A stretch of DNA of 13,854 bases from an uncultured Lachnospiraceae bacterium (GTDB taxonomy: Bacteria > Bacillota > Clostridia > Lachnospirales > Lachnospiraceae), in contig CACZQT010000023.1 in NCBI GenBank assembly GCA_902783295.1, positions 1-13,854 of the forward strand, in the 5' to 3' direction. Under the pieces are notes generated by a model, which saw nothing but the letters and a program-made list of their open reading frames with translations, had not been told where the DNA came from and made no database searches. The number at the start of each line of letters is the position of its first letter. Position 1 is the stretch's first letter. The position numbers were made by a program, and so were the translations under genes. This document shows, one piece after another, positions 6,237 to 13,407 of this stretch.

Positions 6237-8231
6237 TCAGTCATCATCCTCGTCAACACCGGGAACAACGATAACTCCGTCGCCGGGTTCATAATCCGGG
6301 TCTCCGCCGTCCTCAAATACCAGTGTGGGATCATCCACCGGCATCAGTTCTTCTCCTTTACCGATCACCAGATCCACGACAGTCCCCTTCTTCACGCTCT
6401 GCCCGGTCAGACTCTGTGAGATCACTTTTCCTGTCTGGTCATCCCGGCTGTATTCCTCCCTGACTTCGCCTACCACAAGTCCCAGATTGGTAAGGGCGTT
6501 GGTTGCATCTGCCAGAGAATAATTGCTCAGATCCGGTACTGATATCTGAACCGCTGTCACAGCTTCCTGTGTTGCAGGAGCAGTTTCTTCCACAGCCTGT
6601 GTACTGCCGCTTATGATCAGCGTTATGGTAGTGCCTTTCTTCACGGACGTTCCTACAGCCGGATCTGTTCCGGTAACCAGGCCTTCCGCTATATTTCCGG
6701 ATGCTTCCGTGAGAGTACTCTCCGCCACATTCAGCCCCAGTCTCCGAAGAGCGGTGCGCGCTTCGGATTCCGTCAGTCCGACGATGGTCTGCGGTACCAG
6801 TATTTCTCCTACACCGGTGCTCACCTTCAGAATCACCACCGTATTGACAGGAAGCATGTCGCCCGCCTTATATTCCTGTTCGAAAACAAGTCCTTCTTCA
6901 TATACATCGGACGAGCCTTCTTCCAGAATATACTTCAGCCCCTCGCTTTCCAGAAGCTGGATCGCCTGGTCCCTGGGCATTCCCAGAAGATTGCGCATCT
7001 CTACTTTTTCCACAGTCTCCCCGACCGTCTGGACTTCGACAGCTTCCGTAACGGCCGCCGTACTGGTTTCCACCTCTGTCAGCTCCGGCGGATTGTTCCG
7101 GATTCCCGAAATGACCAGTACTGCTACAACCCCTACAATCCCTACGGCTGCAACAACAATAATCGCTGTAATGACTTTCTCTACCAGGCTGCTGCCTGTA
7201 TAGCTGTCATCGTAAGAGTCTTCATCATCCGGATCCTGATTGTACGGTTTACGCCCGTTTCTGCGTTCTTTTTCATTTCGGTTTTTCAGGCCGTTTCCAT
7301 CCTCATCTCTTGTCAGGACACGCTGACGCTGGATCTGTTCCCGTTCCCCTTCAGTAATAATGACTGTCGGAGAATCCGATTTCAGACTGGCAATCCGTAC
7401 GAAATCTTCTTTCGGAGCTGTCAGAGCTTTCTTCAGATCCGTAATCAGTTCTGTAGCGCTGGAATACCGCAGTTCCGGTTTTTTCTGTGTGCATTTCAGA
7501 ATAATCTTCTCCAGGCTCACCGGGATCAGCGGTTCATACTGCCTGGGCGGCACCATGTCCCCCTGGATGTGAAGAAGAGCTACAGCCACGGTAGTATCCC
7601 CTTCAAAAGGAACCCGGCCGGTCAGCATCTCGTACAGGGTGATACCCAGCGAATAAATATCGCTGCGCTCATCACAGTATCCGCCCCGTGCCTGTTCAGG
7701 GGAAATATAATGCACGCTCCCCATGGTATTCGCGCTGATGGTCTGTCCGTGAGCGGCCCGGGCAATTCCGAAGTCCGTTACCTTTACTTTTCCCTCCCGG
7801 GAAATCATGATATTCTGCGGCTTGATGTCCCGGTGGATAATTCCCTGTGCATGCGCTGCCTCAATGCCTCTGGCCACCTGCATGGCCACCTCGATGGATT
7901 CCCTGATCTCCAGCTTTTTCTTTCGTTCGATATATTTTTTCAGGGTGATCCCTTCGATCAGTTCCATGACGATGTAGTGGATCCCCCGGTCTTCGCCAAC
8001 ATCGTAAACCCCGACGATATTCGGATGGGACAGCCCTGCCGCGTTCTGAGCCTCTTTGCGGAATTTGCTCACGAAATTCGGCTCCTGGCTGAATTCATCT
8101 TTCAGAACCTTGATGGCCACCAGCCGGTTCAGTTTCAGGTCCATCGCCTTATATACATCGGACATGCCGCCCGCTCCTATACGGCTTTTAATCTCGTAGC
8201 GGTTTCCCAGAAATGTTCCCACTCTCAGCAT
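6237..8231 (-). CDS. prkC: PASTA-domain serine/threonine protein kinase PrkC
   Basis: 664 aa, a single-pass membrane Hanks-type kinase that senses peptidoglycan fragments or lipid II through external PASTA repeats. The kinase domain covers about residues 12-275: IGAGGMSDVY loop (19-27), catalytic K41 in VAIK, HRDIKPQN (133-140), DFG (153-155), an activation loop with T164 and T169, and SPEQARG (177-183). A charged juxtamembrane segment (about 300-345) switches from basic to acidic. One membrane helix lies at about 354-376. Three PASTA repeats follow at about 408-473, 475-543 and 562-625. The last 38 residues hold 15 Asp/Glu and no Lys/Arg, an unusual tail. The ATG overlaps the stp stop by 7 nt (ATGCTGA), with only a weak GGGTG upstream, pointing to coupled translation with its phosphatase. 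Confidence 0.98.
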   Translation of the reverse strand: MLRVGTFLGNRYEIKSRIGAGGMSDVYKAMDLKLNRLVAIKVLKDEFSQEPNFVSKFRKEAQNAAGLSHPNIVGVYDVGEDRGIHYIVMELIEGITLKKYIERKKKLEIRESIEVAMQVARGIEAAHAQGIIHRDIKPQNIMISREGKVKVTDFGIARAAHGQTISANTMGSVHYISPEQARGGYCDERSDIYSLGITLYEMLTGRVPFEGDTTVAVALLHIQGDMVPPRQYEPLIPVSLEKIILKCTQKKPELRYSSATELITDLKKALTAPKEDFVRIASLKSDSPTVIITEGEREQIQRQRVLTRDEDGNGLKNRNEKERRNGRKPYNQDPDDEDSYDDSYTGSSLVEKVITAIIVVAAVGIVGVVAVLVISGIRNNPPELTEVETSTAAVTEAVEVQTVGETVEKVEMRNLLGMPRDQAIQLLESEGLKYILEEGSSDVYEEGLVFEQEYKAGDMLPVNTVVILKVSTGVGEILVPQTIVGLTESEARTALRRLGLNVAESTLTEASGNIAEGLVTGTDPAVGTSVKKGTTITLIISGSTQAVEETAPATQEAVTAVQISVPDLSNYSLADATNALTNLGLVVGEVREEYSRDDQTGKVISQSLTGQSVKKGTVVDLVIGKGEELMPVDDPTLVFEDGGDPDYEPGDGVIVVPGVDEDDD

Positions 8232-8965
8232 GCCACATCACCCACTTCCGGATCCACCAGTACGATGGAGATATTGTCTCTTCCGCCTTTCCGGTTTCCG
8301 GCCTGCAGAAGCGTGAGAGCACCTTCCTGGCAGGTTTCCCGGCTGGCTACAATGTCCCGGATCTCCTCGGCAGTCAGCATGTTCGAGAGACCGTCCGAAC
8401 ACAGAAGAATTCTGTCCCCGGCATGCAGTTCCTCTTCAAAGAAGTCCGCCGTTACGGAATCCCGGACGCCTACAGCCCGCGTGATTACGTTCTTGTTCAT
8501 CTGGAACTGCTCTGAATCCCGGGTAATCTTCCCCTGAGCCACCATTTCCTCCACCCAGGAATGGTCCTTCGTCACCTGCCGGATATCCTCTCCGATCAGA
8601 TACAGGCGGCTGTCGCCGATATTCGCAACATAAAGAATACCATCCGACACCATCGCAAGAACCAGGGTTGTACCCATTCCTCGAAGGTCATCAAATGAAC
8701 ATGCCTTCTGATAAAGCTCGTGATTGACTTCCTGAATCGCACGGCGCATGGTCGGAATTTCCTGCCCGGTTTTGTCCTCCCGGATCAGTTCTACCAGACG
8801 CTCTGCCGCGTACCGGGAAGCAAAACCACCTCCCTGATGTCCGCCCATGCCGTCCGCCACCAGGTACAGGTTCGGCATTTTTCCAATGGCCAGATCGGAG
8901 GCATATACGAAATCCTGATTGCTCTTCCGGATCTGGCCGATGTCTGTCAATGCGCAGCTTTTCAT
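8225..8965 (-). CDS. stp: PP2C-family protein serine/threonine phosphatase (PrpC/Stp)
   Basis: 246 aa, a cytosolic Mn/Mg-dependent phosphatase that reverses PrkC phosphorylation. The PPM metal-site motifs are complete: SNQD (15-18), VADGMGG (36-42), MGTT (97-100), IGDSR (116-120), SDG (190-192) and GGRDN (227-231). The length is normal for bacterial Stp. ATG at 8965 overlaps the rlmN stop by 4 nt (ATGA), and AAGGAGG sits 6 nt upstream within the last rlmN codons. It overlaps prkC by 7 nt. This ordering gives the phosphatase a strong ribosome binding site and leaves the kinase a weak one. Confidence 0.97.
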   Translation of the reverse strand: MKSCALTDIGQIRKSNQDFVYASDLAIGKMPNLYLVADGMGGHQGGGFASRYAAERLVELIREDKTGQEIPTMRRAIQEVNHELYQKACSFDDLRGMGTTLVLAMVSDGILYVANIGDSRLYLIGEDIRQVTKDHSWVEEMVAQGKITRDSEQFQMNKNVITRAVGVRDSVTADFFEEELHAGDRILLCSDGLSNMLTAEEIRDIVASRETCQEGALTLLQAGNRKGGRDNISIVLVDPEVGDVAC

Positions 8966-10059
8966 ATATCTCCTCCTTTCTTTTTCGTTTCGGTCATCTG
9001 TTTTCTCCTGAGCTGCCCGCAGGCGCTGTCGATATCCGCCCCCATCTTTCTCCGGACGGTCGCGTTGATCCCATGTCTCTCCAGTTCTGCCTGAAAATCC
9101 CGGACTCTTTCAGGCTGGGATTTCCGGTAGTCCCTCTCTTCGATCGGGTTGACCGGAATCAGGTTCACATGGCAGTTCCTGCCTGAAAGCAGGCCTGCCA
9201 GTTCTCTGGCCTGTTCAGGGCCGTCATTCTCTCCCCGGATAAGGGCATATTCATAACTGATGCGCCGTCCCGTTTCCCTGAAATAAGCCTCACAGGCATC
9301 CAGGCATTCCGCGATGGAATACCGGTTTGCAATAGGCATCAGGGAGCGGCGCAGTTCATCATTCGATGCATGCAGGGAAAGAGCCAGTGTTACCTGCAGA
9401 TGTTCCCCCGCCAGCTGCCGGATCTGCGGGACCAGCCCGCAGGTGGACAGGGTGATATTCCTCTGGCTGATGCCTCCTGCCGCTTCATCCGATAAAATCC
9501 GAATGAAGCGCACCACCTGTTCCAGATTGTCCAGCGGTTCCCCGGTTCCCATAATTACCACATGGGAAACTCGCTGCCCGCCTTCTCTTTCCATGGCATA
9601 AACCTGCCCCAGCATTTCCGAAGCCGCCAGATTTCTGGCCAGCCCGCCCAGGGTGGAAGCACAGAAACGGCAGCCCATACGGCAGCCGGCCTGCGAGGAA
9701 ATGCATACGGAATTTCCATGCCGGTATGGCATGAAAACGCTTTCAATGATGTTGCCGTCTTCCAGGGCAAAAGCTGCCTTGCAGGTACCGTCCTGAGCGG
9801 AATGCCGGCTTTTTACCAGTTCCATCCGCGGAATGCGGCAGTTTTCCGAAAGCTTCTGTTTCAGGGACTTGGGAATATTGGACATCTCCTCCAGTGAAAG
9901 AACCCGTTTTTCATGGAGCCAGGTATAAATCTGCCGGGCTCTGTATGAAGGTTCGCCGAAATCCCTGATCAGTTTTTCCAGTTCGGGGAGGTACAGAGAA
10001 AGGATGTCCACCTTCCCGGAACTGTATTCTTCAGATTGCAGTCTGTTTTCTGTATTCAT
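8962..10059 (-). CDS. rlmN: Dual-specificity rRNA/tRNA adenine-C2 methyltransferase RlmN
   Basis: 365 aa from ATG at 10059. It is a radical-SAM enzyme that makes 2-methyladenosine at 23S rRNA A2503 and, in some bacteria, at tRNA A37. The cluster motif CRMGCRFC holds C126, C130 and C133. C119 and C347 match the two extra cysteines (C118 and C355 in E. coli) used for methyl transfer. GTGEP (171-175) is the SAM-binding motif. ATG at 10059 lies 10 nt after the rsmB stop and has no recognisable Shine-Dalgarno sequence; a GTG at residue 17 has a GGGAAG too close to be good. I chose the ATG but the start is uncertain by up to 16 residues. The frame runs open further upstream to 10179 inside rsmB; that part is not coding. 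The C-terminal KKKGGD codons contain the stp ribosome binding site. Confidence 0.95.
   Translation of the reverse strand: MNTENRLQSEEYSSGKVDILSLYLPELEKLIRDFGEPSYRARQIYTWLHEKRVLSLEEMSNIPKSLKQKLSENCRIPRMELVKSRHSAQDGTCKAAFALEDGNIIESVFMPYRHGNSVCISSQAGCRMGCRFCASTLGGLARNLAASEMLGQVYAMEREGGQRVSHVVIMGTGEPLDNLEQVVRFIRILSDEAAGGISQRNITLSTCGLVPQIRQLAGEHLQVTLALSLHASNDELRRSLMPIANRYSIAECLDACEAYFRETGRRISYEYALIRGENDGPEQARELAGLLSGRNCHVNLIPVNPIEERDYRKSQPERVRDFQAELERHGINATVRRKMGADIDSACGQLRRKQMTETKKKGGDI
8972..8978 (-). promoter_or_regulatory. Strong ribosome binding site of stp embedded in the rlmN 3' end
   Basis: AAGGAGG on the minus strand, 6 nt before ATG at 8965, lies within rlmN coding sequence. The two genes overlap by ATGA, so rlmN translation runs over this site. 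Confidence 0.85.
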
Positions 10060-10069
10060 AAAGTTTGTT

Positions 10070-11413
10070 CTATTCAAGAGGGCTGTAAATTTCCGCCCGT
10101 TTTTTCCGGAACACAGCTGCGAAGAAACCGTCGCAGGGATGTACTCCCGGAAGAAGCTGCAGCCATCCTTCATCAGCACCGGGTTCGCTCTGAAGGGCTT
10201 CTGGCAGTCTGTCTGTCAAAGGTACCGGCAGGAATTCCTGGTTTTCCCGGATCCAGGCCTGGTTTTCCTGGTTTTCCTCCCGGGTTATTGTGCAGGTACT
10301 GTAGACCAGAATACCGCCCGGCTTCACATACCGGCAGGCGTTCCGGAGAATTTCTCTCTGCAGCTTCTGAAGCGTCAGGATTTCTTCGGGAGAGACAACA
10401 AACCGGATCTCGGGCTTCCGGCCCATGACCCCCAGCCCGGAACAGGGCAGATCTGCCAGAACCAGATCAAATGCTTCCTCCCACTCCGGCACAAAAGTTC
10501 TCGCATCCTGCACCTTCGATTCAATATTCCGGAAGCCGGATCTGCGTATATTTTCATCGATCAGTCTGGTTTTTGTTCTGGATATATCGCAGGCAATCAC
10601 CTGGCCGCTGCCTTGCAGGGCTTCCGCCGCTGAAAGGCTCTTGCCGCCGGGCGCTGCGCAGACATCCAGCACCAGGCTTCCCGGAAGCGGCCTGGCCAGC
10701 GTTCCAGCCAGCATAGAAGAAAGGTCCTGAATGCGGATCCTTCCTTCCCGGTAAGCCCGGCTGGCAGACAGGTCTTTCACATTCTTCAGAATAAAAGCGC
10801 CTTCCGGAAATGGAGCAGGCTCCGCTTCCATTCCTTCTTCCCGTAGGATATCCAGCAGTTCTTTTTCCGATCCCTGTCCTTTCTGCAGGCAGAAGGACAG
10901 CTTTTCGGGACCTTTCAGCGCAGCCGCCATTTGGCGGCAGGCGTCCTCTCCCTGCTCCTTCTTCCACTTTTCCAGAATCCAGGCGGGAATTCCGGTTTTC
11001 TCCTCCTCCGTCATCTCCGGCCAGTGCTCTTCCCGGGCTATAGCCCGCAGGACGCCGTTGACAAAACCGGTCAGAGGACGGAACCCGGCCTTTCCGGCCA
11101 GTCTCACCGCTTCATTCACTACAGCGGAAGGAGGAATCCGGTCCATGAAAAACAACTGGCAGGCACTCATGCGCAGCAGGTTCCGGATATAAGGTTTCAT
11201 CCGGACCACCGGTACGCTTGATTTCAAACCGATGCGATGATCCAGCAGGATCCGCTCTTCCAGGGTGGTCCGCACCAGCCGGCGGAACAGCCGGCGGTCG
11301 ACATCCGGCATGGCCGGATGCTTCTCCAGGGCGTCCGCGACAGCCAGATGGCTTTTCCTGCCCTGTTCTATTTCTACAAGAATCTGCACGGCCAGTTCTC
11401 TGCTCCCCGCCAT
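10070..11413 (-). CDS. rsmB: 16S rRNA (cytosine-967-C5) methyltransferase RsmB
   Basis: 447 aa, the normal family size. It forms m5C967 in 16S rRNA using S-adenosylmethionine. The N-terminal NusB-like RNA-binding domain covers about residues 3-135. The Rossmann methyltransferase domain has CAAPGGKS (252-259), ADLPCSGLG (320-328, with C324) and YSTCTI (371-376, catalytic C374), and ends in the typical PGVHPCDGFFAAVFRK (422-437). Two adjacent ATGs exist. The second (11413) is chosen because AGGAGG lies 5 nt before it but only 2 nt before the first (11416). Its A is shared with the TGA of the upstream peptidase gene. The frame is open well upstream to 11806, but that is a shadow of the peptidase gene. 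Confidence 0.96.
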   Translation of the reverse strand: MAGSRELAVQILVEIEQGRKSHLAVADALEKHPAMPDVDRRLFRRLVRTTLEERILLDHRIGLKSSVPVVRMKPYIRNLLRMSACQLFFMDRIPPSAVVNEAVRLAGKAGFRPLTGFVNGVLRAIAREEHWPEMTEEEKTGIPAWILEKWKKEQGEDACRQMAAALKGPEKLSFCLQKGQGSEKELLDILREEGMEAEPAPFPEGAFILKNVKDLSASRAYREGRIRIQDLSSMLAGTLARPLPGSLVLDVCAAPGGKSLSAAEALQGSGQVIACDISRTKTRLIDENIRRSGFRNIESKVQDARTFVPEWEEAFDLVLADLPCSGLGVMGRKPEIRFVVSPEEILTLQKLQREILRNACRYVKPGGILVYSTCTITREENQENQAWIRENQEFLPVPLTDRLPEALQSEPGADEGWLQLLPGVHPCDGFFAAVFRKKRAEIYSPLE

Positions 11414-12111
11414 CATCTCCTCCTGCGGTTGGCAATGGCCAGAAGACGCAGAAGCTGCAGCAGCGAAGCAGCCACACCGGCCACGTATGTCAGAGCTGCC
11501 GCACGCAGAACTGTCTTTGCTCCGGACAGTTCGCCGGAAGCCAGAAGGCCGTTCCCCTCCAGCTGCGCAAGGGCTCTGGAAGATGCGTTGAATTCCACCG
11601 GCAGTGTCACGATCTGGAAAAGCAGTACCGTGCAGAAAAGGATGATGCCGGCGTGAATCAGGATATTGCTGATATTCCCATTCAGAAAAAGGCCTACCAG
11701 GACCAGCGGCCAGCTCAGGGTTCCGCCGAAATTGGCAACCGGTACCAGTGAAGACCGGAAGGCCAGCGGCGCATACCCTTCGGCATGCTGCATGGCATGT
11801 CCGCATTCATGCGCTGCTACGGCAATGGCAGACAGGCTTGTAGATCCGTACACTGGTTCTGACAGATTTACGGTACGCGTGGAAGGATCGTAATGATCGG
11901 TCAGGCTTCCGGCTACGGGAGCCACGCCGACATCATAAATTCCCTTGGAGGCCAGCAGCCGCTGCGCCACCTGCGCTCCCGTGAGCCCGTTCATGGCTCC
12001 TGTCCGTGAGTACTTCTGGAAAGCTGATTTTACACGGGCTGAAGCGATCATAGAGATCACAGCCCCCACGAGGATCAGAATATATGTCGGATCATAATAA
12101 CCGTAATACAT
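11413..12111 (-). CDS. YugP-type membrane zinc metallopeptidase (Zn_peptidase_2 family)
   Basis: 232 aa membrane protein. An N-terminal hydrophobic segment (about 9-24) precedes a soluble part with the zinc motif HECGHAMQH (101-109). Two hydrophobic stretches follow at about 135-146 and 150-172, then PVEFNASSRA (171-180), where E173 is the likely third metal ligand. A final hydrophobic region lies near 201-226. This arrangement matches the YugP family of predicted neutral zinc metallopeptidases; the substrate is unknown. ATG at 12111 has AAGGGAGG 6 nt upstream and lies 48 nt after fmt. The C-terminal Arg run (RRRR) is encoded by the same bases that form the rsmB ribosome binding site. Its place between fmt and rsmB is typical for clostridial versions of this operon. 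Confidence 0.92.
   Translation of the reverse strand: MYYGYYDPTYILILVGAVISMIASARVKSAFQKYSRTGAMNGLTGAQVAQRLLASKGIYDVGVAPVAGSLTDHYDPSTRTVNLSEPVYGSTSLSAIAVAAHECGHAMQHAEGYAPLAFRSSLVPVANFGGTLSWPLVLVGLFLNGNISNILIHAGIILFCTVLLFQIVTLPVEFNASSRALAQLEGNGLLASGELSGAKTVLRAAALTYVAGVAASLLQLLRLLAIANRRRR
11419..11424 (-). promoter_or_regulatory. Ribosome binding site that decides the rsmB start
   Basis: AGGAGG on the minus strand is 5 nt from ATG at 11413 and only 2 nt from ATG at 11416, favouring the former. It lies within the Arg codons at the end of the peptidase gene. Confidence 0.75.
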
Positions 12112-12159
12112 AGCAGCCCTCCCTTATCAAACTGCAGCAATCACTGCGCAGATACATTT

Positions 12160-13092
12160 TTACAGTCCTTTTCCCAGGCATTCGCCCGCCTTCATGGGAT
12201 ATCCCCGAAGGTAAGCATCCGCCGGCATCCTCTTTTTTCCTTCCGGCTGCACTTCCAGTACCGCCAGAATACCCTCTCCGGTCTGCACCAGGAAACGGTT
12301 TTTTTCCACCTGAATCACTTCTCCCGGACGGCCGGAACCGCCCTCGATAACAGCGGCTTTCCAGATTTTCAGCATCTTTCCCCCGCGGAAAGTATAGGCA
12401 CTCGGCCATGGATCCAGTCCCCGCACAAGACGCTCCAGTTCTGCCGCGGGTCTGGTGAAATCCATTTCCCCCATGCTTTTCCGGATCATTCCCACATAAT
12501 TTCCATCTTTCGGCTGCGGTGTGCGGGAAAGCGTACCTGCCTCCAGCCGGTCCAGCGTTTCCAGCAGCAGCTCCGCCCCGAGTACGGACAGTTTGTCGAA
12601 AAGGCTGCCGCCTGTTTCTTCCGGAGAAAGGGGGATTTTTTTCTGTAGGAGGATATCTCCTGTATCCAGGCCTTCATCCATAAACATGGTTGTAACCCCG
12701 GTTTCTTCCAGACCGTCAATCACCGCATACTGAATCGGCGCCGCTCCGCGGTAATCCGGCAGCAGCGAAGCATGCACGTTGATGCACCCCATTTTCGGTA
12801 TGTCAAGCACCTCTTTCGGCAGAATCTGTCCAAAAGCGACAACAACGATCACATCCGGTTCGAATCCTTTTACTTCAGCTATGGCTTCCGGTGCACGCAT
12901 CCTCGCCGGCTGGAGCACAGGAATCCCCAGTCTTTCGGCTTCCAGTTTCACGGGTGAAGCTGCCGGTGTTTTGCTCCTGCCCTGCGGCTTGTCAGGCTGT
13001 GTTACCACAGCAGCCACATCCACTCCATGTTCAGCCATGGCTCTTAGAACGGGTACCGAAAAATCCGGCGTTCCCATAAATACAGCTTTCAA
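12160..13092 (-). CDS. fmt: Methionyl-tRNA formyltransferase
   Basis: 310 aa, normal length. It formylates Met-tRNA(fMet) with 10-formyltetrahydrofolate to make the initiator tRNA. The start is TTG at 13092, read MKAVFMGTPDFSVPVL as in the family, with AAGGGAG 7 nt upstream. The ATG at 13122 would swallow that site and add ten atypical residues. The N-terminal catalytic domain has N105 and H107 in INVHASLLPDYRG (104-116), with D143 in EGLDTGDI (140-147), matching the Asn-His-Asp active site. The C-terminal OB-fold domain (about 205-310) has LDPWPSAYT (226-234). It is the first gene of the operon. def and priA, often just upstream in relatives, are not here. Confidence 0.97.
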   Translation of the reverse strand: MKAVFMGTPDFSVPVLRAMAEHGVDVAAVVTQPDKPQGRSKTPAASPVKLEAERLGIPVLQPARMRAPEAIAEVKGFEPDVIVVVAFGQILPKEVLDIPKMGCINVHASLLPDYRGAAPIQYAVIDGLEETGVTTMFMDEGLDTGDILLQKKIPLSPEETGGSLFDKLSVLGAELLLETLDRLEAGTLSRTPQPKDGNYVGMIRKSMGEMDFTRPAAELERLVRGLDPWPSAYTFRGGKMLKIWKAAVIEGGSGRPGEVIQVEKNRFLVQTGEGILAVLEVQPEGKKRMPADAYLRGYPMKAGECLGKGL

Positions 13093-13099
13093 GCAATCA

Positions 13100-13106
13100 C
13101 TCCCTT
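13100..13106 (-). promoter_or_regulatory. Ribosome binding site that supports the TTG start of fmt
   Basis: AAGGGAG on the minus strand with 7-nt spacing to TTG at 13092. Family alignment of the N terminus (MGTPDF at residues 6-11) agrees with this start. Confidence 0.85.
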
Positions 13107-13243
13107 TCAAAGGACACAGCATGCAAGTTGGTCCCGGTCTTCCGCCGGAGGCACTTTTCCGAAGCCGGATGATCTGATTCCGGCGCAGGACCTGTTCCCG
13201 CCTGTCCGTATGGCAGGCTGCTCCAATTTATCCATGATAGATC

Positions 13244-13273
13244 AGTATACCCCAAAATCCGTCCGGATGCCAT
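13244..13273 (-). promoter_or_regulatory. Candidate sigma-A promoter of the fmt operon
   Basis: On the minus strand ATGGCA (13273-13268, 4 of 6 to the -35 consensus), an 18-nt spacer and TATACT (13249-13244, 5 of 6 to the -10). Transcription would start near 13237. No better match is seen in the gap, and the ackA terminator lies upstream, so some promoter is needed here. The match is moderate. Confidence 0.45.
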
Positions 13274-13293
13274 AGACTTCACACTAATTTAAG

Positions 13294-13316
13294 AATGTTA
13301 TACTCTGCGTAACATT
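13294..13316. repeat. Inverted repeat upstream of the fmt promoter (candidate operator)
   Basis: AATGTTA (13294-13300) and TAACATT (13310-13316) are exact inverted arms around a 9-nt centre. The dyad lies about 20 bp upstream of the candidate -35 box, an activator-like position. The right part of the site (TGCGTAACATTT, 13306-13317) recurs, on the opposite strand, at the wall-protein promoter (1275-1286). There is no T tract to suggest a terminator. Confidence 0.45.
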
Positions 13317-13341
13317 TCCTCCGGGGGGCGTTCCAATAAGA

Positions 13342-13370
13342 TAAAAATAAGGGGACGCTGAAGCGCCCCC
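13342..13370 (-). terminator. Rho-independent terminator of ackA
   Basis: On the minus strand GGGG-CGC-TTCA-GCG-T-CCCC forms a 7-bp GC stem with one bulged T and a tetraloop, followed by TTATTTTTATC. It starts about 38 nt after the ackA stop. This separates ackA from the fmt operon. Confidence 0.85.
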
Positions 13371-13407
13371 TGCATATTCATTTGAAATCAAAAGATTCCT
13401 GACCGGA

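Larger units (their letters stand above)
13093..13407. other. Gene-free stretch between ackA and fmt
   Basis: This 315-nt stretch holds, in transcription order, the ackA terminator, a dyad (13294-13316), a candidate promoter (13244-13273) and a leader of about 145 nt before fmt. The leader has short GC-rich complementary segments, such as GCCTG...CAGGC, but no clear antiterminator, T-box or riboswitch core that I recognise. A 42-codon frame (13107-13235) lies in it but lacks a ribosome binding site. Confidence 0.7.

Noticed and set aside
7569..8537. 322-aa plus-strand frame opposite prkC and stp
   Set aside because: It is antisense to the conserved kinase and phosphatase motifs and shows no family features of its own.
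10060..10179. Upstream extension of the rlmN frame
   Set aside because: It overlaps the 3' end of rsmB, including its conserved C-terminal motif, and adds residues not typical of RlmN.
11417..11806. Upstream extension of the rsmB frame giving a 578-aa protein
   Set aside because: The extra residues are a shadow of the Zn-peptidase gene in another frame. RsmB family length and the ribosome binding site support the start at 11413.
13097..13282. 61-aa minus-strand frame in the ackA-fmt gap
   Set aside because: It has no ribosome binding site, spans the candidate promoter, and has no recognisable family features.
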